Shown in pieces: positions 59,127 through 64,000 of a stretch of DNA of 64,000 bases. The position numbers and the translations under genes were made by a program. Location: contig NZ_JACHNB010000001.1 in the NCBI RefSeq assembly GCF_014205225.1, positions 3,267,501 to 3,331,500 of the forward strand, written 5' to 3'. How positions within the stretch are numbered: position 1 is the stretch's first letter; each line of letters opens with the position of its first letter. The notes below the pieces were generated by a model. It was not told the DNA's origin. It made no database searches and saw nothing but the letters and a program-made list of their open reading frames with translations. The DNA is from Actinoplanes octamycinicus (GTDB lineage Bacteria; Actinomycetota; Actinomycetes; Mycobacteriales; Micromonosporaceae).

Positions 59127-59480
59127 ATGCCCAGTCAGTGGGAGCAGGTCACGGTGGACGCGGAGGACCCTGCCCGGCTGGGCCGCTGGTGGGCGGAGGC
59201 GCTCGGCTTCGTGATCGTCGACGAGTCCGCCGACGAGCTGGAGATCCGGCGTACCCCGGACCAGCTGCCCGGCCTGCTCTTCCTGCGCAACCCGGACGTG
59301 AAGAAGGGGAAGAACCGGCTGCACCTGGACCTGCGCCCGGAGGACCAGGAGGTCGAGGTGGAGCGGCTGGTCAACATGGGCGCCCGGCCGGTCGACATCG
59401 GTCAGGGTGACGTCCCGTGGGTGACGCTGGCCGACCCGGAGGGCAACGAGTTCTGCGTGCTCTCCGACCGCCGGAGCTAG
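59127..59480 (+). CDS. VOC-superfamily (glyoxalase-like) protein
   Basis: 117 residues; GGGAGGTCAC before the [63 protein letters not shown] and [16 protein letters not shown] are the glyoxalase_6-type VOC pattern with a metal-ligand-like His and Glu. Role unknown. Shares CTAG with the stop of the convergent MCP gene. Confidence 0.87.
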   Translation: MPSQWEQVTVDAEDPARLGRWWAEALGFVIVDESADELEIRRTPDQLPGLLFLRNPDVKKGKNRLHLDLRPEDQEVEVERLVNMGARPVDIGQGDVPWVTLADPEGNEFCVLSDRRS

Positions 59481-61051
59481 TAGCGGAACTCGCCGATCAG
59501 CGTGCGGATCTCGGTGGCCGCGCCGCTGACCAGCTCGGCCGAGTGCCGGGTGGTGTTCGCGCCCTCCGCGGTGTTCGCGCTGGACCGGGTGATGTGCGAG
59601 ACGGTGCCGCTGATCTGGCCGGCCGCCGCGGACACCGCGCCCACGTTGCGGGCCAGCTCGTCGGTGGTGGCCGACTGCTCCTCGACCGCCGCCGCGATGG
59701 TCCGCTGCCCGTCGTCGATCCGGCCGATCACCTCGGCGATCGCCTGGATCGCGTCGGCCGTGCCGGTGGTCATCTCCTGGATCGCCGAGATCTTGGCGGT
59801 GATCTCCGCGGTCGCCTGCGCGGTCTCCTGAGCCAGGTCCTTGACCTCGGTGGCGACCACCGCGAACCCCTTGCCGGCCTCGCCCGCCCGGGCCGCCTCG
59901 ATGGTCGCGTTCAGCGCCAGCAGGTTGGTCTGCTCGGCGATGTTCGTGATCATCTGCACGATCGCGCCCACCTCCCGGCTGCCCTCGCTGAGCCGGGCGA
60001 CCGCCTCCGCGGTCCGGGTCGCGCTGGTGGTCGCCTCGCTCGTGGTGGCCGCGGCGGACGAGGTCTGCTTGGCGATCTCCCGGATCGACGCGGACAACTG
60101 CTCGGTAGCGGTCAGCATGTCGGTCACCGAGCCGGACACGTCGCCGGCCGAGCTGTCCGCGTTGCGCGCCTGGGCGGAGGTCTCCTCCGCCGACCGGTCC
60201 AGCGTGCCGGCCAGCTGCTGCAGCTCGGCGCTGGCCTGGGTGAGCACGTCCACCCGGTCGGCGGTGGCCGAGACGGTGCTCTGCAGCGCGCCGGTCGCCT
60301 CGTTCAGCGCGACCGCCATCGCGCCCAGCTCGTCGCGGTTCAGCACCGGGGCGCGGACGGTCAGGTCCCGCTGGGCCAGCGCGCGCAGCGAGTCCAGCAT
60401 CCCGCGCAGCGGCCGGCGGACCGCGCGCACGGTCAGCGCGCAGGCGGCCGTGGTGATCAGGGCGGCCAGCAGCGCGGCCAGCACGATGAACCGGTTGCTC
60501 GACGAGGACGCCTCCGCGCCGCGCGCGGCGGCCTCCTTGACCTCGGCGTACATCCGCTCGTCCAGGGAGCCGAGCTTGTCCTCCAGGTCCGAGTAGACGG
60601 TCAGGAAACCGGGCAGCTGCCGGACCGCGCCCGGGTGATCGGTGGCCGCGGTCGCCACCAGGCCGGCGGCCGTCTCGGTGTAGCCGACCACCGACGGGCG
60701 GTACTCGGCGTAGTCGGCCTTGAGGCCGTCCGGGGCCAGCTTCGCCGCCTCGTCGTACATCCGCAGCATCGTCTGCCCGTGCTCGGCGACCTCGCCGACG
60801 GCCAGCGTGTCCCGCATCTCCGCGCTGGTCGCGTAGAGCGCCGCCAGCACGTCGGCGCGCAGCGCGTCGTGCATCATGTCCGCGTTCCACTGGTCGCTCA
60901 TCGCCTCGCTGACCGCGGCGATCTCCGCGTTGGCCGCCGACTGGTCGCCGGCGTTGCGCACCGCGAAGCCGGTGACCAGCCCGACCGAGAGGAGCCCGGC
61001 GGCGCCCATGACCAGGAGACGACCGACGATGGTGAGGGAAACGGACTCCAC
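59477..61051 (-). CDS. Methyl-accepting chemotaxis protein
   Basis: 524 residues from a GTG. Two membrane helices (about 9-31 and 190-212) bracket a ~155-residue extracytoplasmic sensor domain; a HAMP domain ([20 protein letters not shown]) and the MCP signalling domain follow, with the highly conserved tip [35 protein letters not shown]. In non-motile or spore-motile actinoplanetes, MCPs feed CheA. No che gene is beside it; the roadblock cluster lies just past its 3' end across a VOC gene. Confidence 0.94.
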   Translation of the reverse strand: MESVSLTIVGRLLVMGAAGLLSVGLVTGFAVRNAGDQSAANAEIAAVSEAMSDQWNADMMHDALRADVLAALYATSAEMRDTLAVGEVAEHGQTMLRMYDEAAKLAPDGLKADYAEYRPSVVGYTETAAGLVATAATDHPGAVRQLPGFLTVYSDLEDKLGSLDERMYAEVKEAAARGAEASSSSNRFIVLAALLAALITTAACALTVRAVRRPLRGMLDSLRALAQRDLTVRAPVLNRDELGAMAVALNEATGALQSTVSATADRVDVLTQASAELQQLAGTLDRSAEETSAQARNADSSAGDVSGSVTDMLTATEQLSASIREIAKQTSSAAATTSEATTSATRTAEAVARLSEGSREVGAIVQMITNIAEQTNLLALNATIEAARAGEAGKGFAVVATEVKDLAQETAQATAEITAKISAIQEMTTGTADAIQAIAEVIGRIDDGQRTIAAAVEEQSATTDELARNVGAVSAAAGQISGTVSHITRSSANTAEGANTTRHSAELVSGAATEIRTLIGEFRY

Positions 61052-61095
61052 GGCTAACCCATCGGCAACCTGGACAACCGGCTTAGGGTGATCAC

Positions 61096-62298
61096 ATGAC
61101 GGCCGCCGACGCCCAGCGCTGGGCCTCCGAGCCCGCCAAGGACAGCGGTTACGGGCGCACGCCCTACCAGCGCGACCGCGCCCGGGTGCTGCACTCGGCC
61201 GGCTTCCGCCGGCTGGCGGCCAAGACGCAGGTGCACACCGCGGGCGTCGACGACTTCTTGCGTACGAGGCTGACGCACTCCCTGGAGGTCGCCCAGATCT
61301 CCCGCGAGATGGGCGCCCGGCTCGGCTGCGACCCGGACGTGGTGGACGTCGCCGGCCTGGCCCACGACATCGGCCACCCGCCGTTCGGGCACAACGGCGA
61401 GTCCGCCCTGGACCAGGTCGCGAGCGCGTGCGGCGGCTTCGAGGGCAACGCGCAGACCCTGCGGGTGCTCACCCGGCTGGAGGCCAAGGTGCCCGGCGCC
61501 GGCCTCAACCTGACCCGGGCCTCGCTGGACGCCTGCGCGAAGTACCCGTGGTTCCGCCGGCCGGGCACCCGCAAGTTCGGCGTCTACGCCGACGACGAGC
61601 CGGTCTTCCGCTGGCTGCGCGACGGCCGCGGGGACGACCGCCGCTGCCTGGAGGCCCAGGTGATGGACTGGGCCGACGACGTGGCCTACTCGGTGCACGA
61701 CGTCGAGGACGGGGTGCACGGCGGCTACCTCGACCTGGGCCCGCTGCTGCACGACCCGGCCGAGCGCGCCGAGCTCTGCGCCGACGTGGCCGCCACCTAC
61801 TCCGACGAGAGCGCGGACCAGCTCGGCGACGCCCTCGACCAGTTGCTCGCCGACCCGGCGGTGGCCGCGGTCGGCGACTACGACGGCTCGTACGCCGCCC
61901 AGATCACCCTGAAGCGGATGACCAGCGTGCTGACCGGCCGATTCGTCTCGTCCGCGGTCGGCGCCACGCACAGCCAGTACGGCACCGACCCGATGCGCCG
62001 CTACGACGCCGACCTGGTCGTCCCGCGCACGGTGCGCAACCAGTGCGCGCTGCTCAAGGGGATGGCGTTCCGCTACGTGATGCGCAGCCGGGCCGCCGAG
62101 CAGTGGTACGCGCAGCAGCGGACCATCCTGGTCGAGCTGGTGGCGGCGCTCGGTCGTACCCCGGAGAAGTTGGATCCGCTCTTCCGGCCGCAGCACGCGG
62201 CCGCCGGGTCGGACACCGAAGCCCTCCGGGTGATCGTCGATCAGGTGGCGTCGCTCACCGACCACGCGGCCGTGGCCTGGCACCGCGACCTCTGCTGA
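61096..62298 (+). CDS. dgt: Deoxyguanosinetriphosphate triphosphohydrolase-like protein
   Basis: 400 residues. HD-domain dNTPase: [24 protein letters not shown] start, [31 protein letters not shown], and the HD motif [20 protein letters not shown]; later [20 protein letters not shown]. It cleaves dNTPs to nucleoside and triphosphate. The dgt-dnaG pairing is conserved in actinobacteria. TAGGGT (61084-61089), six bases, ATG: leaderless promoter. Confidence 0.94.
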   Translation: MTAADAQRWASEPAKDSGYGRTPYQRDRARVLHSAGFRRLAAKTQVHTAGVDDFLRTRLTHSLEVAQISREMGARLGCDPDVVDVAGLAHDIGHPPFGHNGESALDQVASACGGFEGNAQTLRVLTRLEAKVPGAGLNLTRASLDACAKYPWFRRPGTRKFGVYADDEPVFRWLRDGRGDDRRCLEAQVMDWADDVAYSVHDVEDGVHGGYLDLGPLLHDPAERAELCADVAATYSDESADQLGDALDQLLADPAVAAVGDYDGSYAAQITLKRMTSVLTGRFVSSAVGATHSQYGTDPMRRYDADLVVPRTVRNQCALLKGMAFRYVMRSRAAEQWYAQQRTILVELVAALGRTPEKLDPLFRPQHAAAGSDTEALRVIVDQVASLTDHAAVAWHRDLC

Positions 62299-62354
62299 GG
62301 GCGCGCCCGGACCCTGCTGGCGGTGGCGGCGGCGGGCGAGGCAGGATGTATGCC

Positions 62355-64000
62355 GTGGCGGGCAGGGTGAAGGACGAGGACATCGCGCTGGTCCGCGACC
62401 GGACGTCGATCGCCGACGTGATCGGCGAGACGGTGACCCTGCGCTCGGCCGGCGGCGGCAACCTGAAGGGTCTGTGCCCCTTCCACGACGAGAAGAGCCC
62501 GTCGTTCAACGTGGCCCCGGCGCGCGGGGTCTACTACTGCTTCGGCTGCGGCCAGGGCGGCGACGCGATCAAGTTCCTGATGGACGCCGAGCACCTGTCG
62601 TTCATCGAGTCGGTGGAGCGGCTGGCCAGCAAGGCCGGCATCCAGCTGCGGTACGACACCGACGGCGCCGCCCCGGCCGGCCCGCGCCCGCAGGCCGGGC
62701 AGCGGCAGCGGCTGATCGCCGCGCACGCCTCGGCCGTCGAGTTCTACCGTGACCAGCTCGGCTCGCCCGGCGCGCGGAAGGCGCGGGAGTTCCTCGCCGA
62801 GCGTGGCTTCGGCCGGGACTCGGCGGAGAAGTACGGCTGCGGCTTCGCCCCGGACTCCTGGGACGCGCTCAGCAAGCACCTGCGCCTGCAGGGTTTCACC
62901 GCCGACGAGCTGATCACCGCCGGGCTCTCCAAGACGGCCCGGTCCGGCTCGCTGATCGACCGGTTCCGCCGCCGGCTGCTCTGGCCGATCCGGGACCTGA
63001 GCGGCGACGTGATCGGCTTCGGCGCGCGCAAGCTGTTCGACGACGACGACGGCCCGAAATACCTGAACACCCCCGAGACGCCGATCTACAAGAAATCGCA
63101 CGTGCTCTACGGCATCGACCACGCCAAGCGGGAGATCGCCAAGCGCGGCCGGGCGGTGATCGTCGAGGGCTACACCGACGTGATGGCCTGCCACGAGGCC
63201 GGCGAGCCGACCGCGGTGGCCACCTGCGGCACGGCGTTCGGCATCGACCACATCGGGGTGCTGCGCCGGCTGCTGATGGACAGCGACAGCTTCACCGGCG
63301 AGATCATCTACACCTTCGACGGCGACGCCGCCGGGCAGAAGGCGGCGCTCCGCGCGTTCGAGGAGGACCAGCGGTTCGTCGGGCGCACCTTCATCGCGGT
63401 CAGCCCGGACAACATGGACCCGTGCGAGCTGCGCCTGGCCCGCGGCGACCTGGCGGTCCGCGACATGATCGCCGGCCGCGAGCCGCTGGTCGACTTCGCG
63501 CTGCGGCACACCATCTCGCGCTTCGACCTGGACACGGTGGAGGGCCGGGTGGAGGCGATGCGCCGCGCCGCGCCGCTGGTCGCCAAGATCAAGGACCGGG
63601 AGAAAAGGCCGGAGTACGCCCGGAAGCTGGCCGGCGACCTCGGCATGGACCTGGAGCCGGTGCAGCGCGCGGTGAACAACGCGCTGCGCGGTGACGCCGC
63701 GGCCGAGCAGCAGGCCGCGCCCCGCCCGGCCGCCCACTCGCCGCAGCGGCTGGTCGAGCGGGACGCGCTCAAGCTGGCGCTGCAGGAGCCGGTGCTGGCC
63801 GGCCCGATGTTCGACGTGGTCGGCCCGGACAACTACGGCGACCCGGTGCTGCGCGCGGTCCGCGAGGCGATCGAGGCGGCCGGCGGGGCCGGGTCCGCGG
63901 TCAGCGGCGTGGTCTGGATCGAGAAGGTGCGCAACGCCTGCACCGACCTGGCCGGCCAGGTGGCGGTCGGTGAGCTGTCCGTCGAGCCGCTGCTGATCGA
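62355..64000 (+). CDS. dnaG: DNA primase DnaG, N-terminal part
   Basis: The frame is open from GTG 62355 to the right edge (548 codons shown); an in-frame ATG at 62346 is possible, but GAGGCAGG sits about 9 bases before the GTG. CHC2 zinc finger (CPFHDEKSPSFNV, then YYCFGCGQGGD), catalytic core with RFRRRLLWPIRDLSGDVIGF, and the TOPRIM residues VIVEGYTDVMACHEAG and IYTFDGDAAGQKAA. It makes RNA primers at the replication fork with DnaB. The DnaB-binding C-terminus is outside. Confidence 0.96.
   Translation, partial: MAGRVKDEDIALVRDRTSIADVIGETVTLRSAGGGNLKGLCPFHDEKSPSFNVAPARGVYYCFGCGQGGDAIKFLMDAEHLSFIESVERLASKAGIQLRYDTDGAAPAGPRPQAGQRQRLIAAHASAVEFYRDQLGSPGARKAREFLAERGFGRDSAEKYGCGFAPDSWDALSKHLRLQGFTADELITAGLSKTARSGSLIDRFRRRLLWPIRDLSGDVIGFGARKLFDDDDGPKYLNTPETPIYKKSHVLYGIDHAKREIAKRGRAVIVEGYTDVMACHEAGEPTAVATCGTAFGIDHIGVLRRLLMDSDSFTGEIIYTFDGDAAGQKAALRAFEEDQRFVGRTFIAVSPDNMDPCELRLARGDLAVRDMIAGREPLVDFALRHTISRFDLDTVEGRVEAMRRAAPLVAKIKDREKRPEYARKLAGDLGMDLEPVQRAVNNALRGDAAAEQQAAPRPAAHSPQRLVERDALKLALQEPVLAGPMFDVVGPDNYGDPVLRAVREAIEAAGGAGSAVSGVVWIEKVRNACTDLAGQVAVGELSVEPLLI

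Overview
The window is chromosomal DNA from a high-GC actinobacterium, most likely a member of the Micromonosporaceae such as Actinoplanes. The reasons are the very high GC content, the gene order lepA-hemW-hrcA-dnaJ-rsmE-HIT-phoH-ybeY-hlyC-era-recO-uppS-glyS-dusB-dgt-dnaG, many GTG starts, and many genes that begin 6-7 bases after a TANNNT -10 box with no ribosome binding site. Genus assignment is inference; I could not run a database search.

Layout. 1-8.4 kb holds the end of lepA, a PAS sensor, an enoyl-CoA hydratase, hemW, and the hrcA-dnaJ heat-shock pair with a CIRCE operator. At 8.5-9.9 kb an IS110-family element, with a second almost identical copy at 50.1-51.6 kb in opposite orientation, lies between dnaJ and its usual neighbour rsmE. 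A TetR/epoxide-hydrolase-like pair with two operators follows. From 12 to 28.8 kb the conserved rsmE, HIT, phoH-ybeY-hlyC-cdd-era and recO-uppS genes are interleaved with a PadR/MATE efflux pair, a GH3 beta-glucosidase, a beta-lactamase-like hydrolase, an acyltransferase and a DUF4097 lipoprotein.

From 28.8 to 35 kb the region is rich in tandem repeats. It carries a WS/DGAT acyltransferase with three internal repeat tracts, an aldo/keto reductase with a fourth, a thiamine-binding-like protein, a HAD phosphatase and a vapBC toxin-antitoxin pair. From 35 to 40.6 kb are a Tat-exported PHP metallohydrolase and a thiamine or HMP transporter operon (ykoE-ecfA-ecfT) under a TPP riboswitch. From 42.7 to 46 kb is a complete zinc uptake operon (znuA-znuC-znuB-arsR-zur) with a Zur box on its promoter. 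From 46 to 55.9 kb are glyS, an XdhC-like protein, IS copy B, dusB, an MFS transporter, an SDR and a DUF2786 protein. From 56 to 61 kb a cluster of three roadblock/LC7 proteins and two DUF4388-like proteins, with no GTPase beside them, sits next to a methyl-accepting chemotaxis protein. The window ends with dgt and the first part of dnaG.

Points of most interest: the roadblock/DUF4388 cluster; an epoxide hydrolase homologue that has lost its catalytic Asp and His; the IS110 pair, both inserted at the foot of a hairpin, each with a noncoding left end that could encode a bridge RNA; at least eight minisatellites, four of them in frame inside genes; a two-copy 53-base hairpin element at ends of convergent genes; and widespread leaderless promoters. 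No tRNA, rRNA or CRISPR array was seen.
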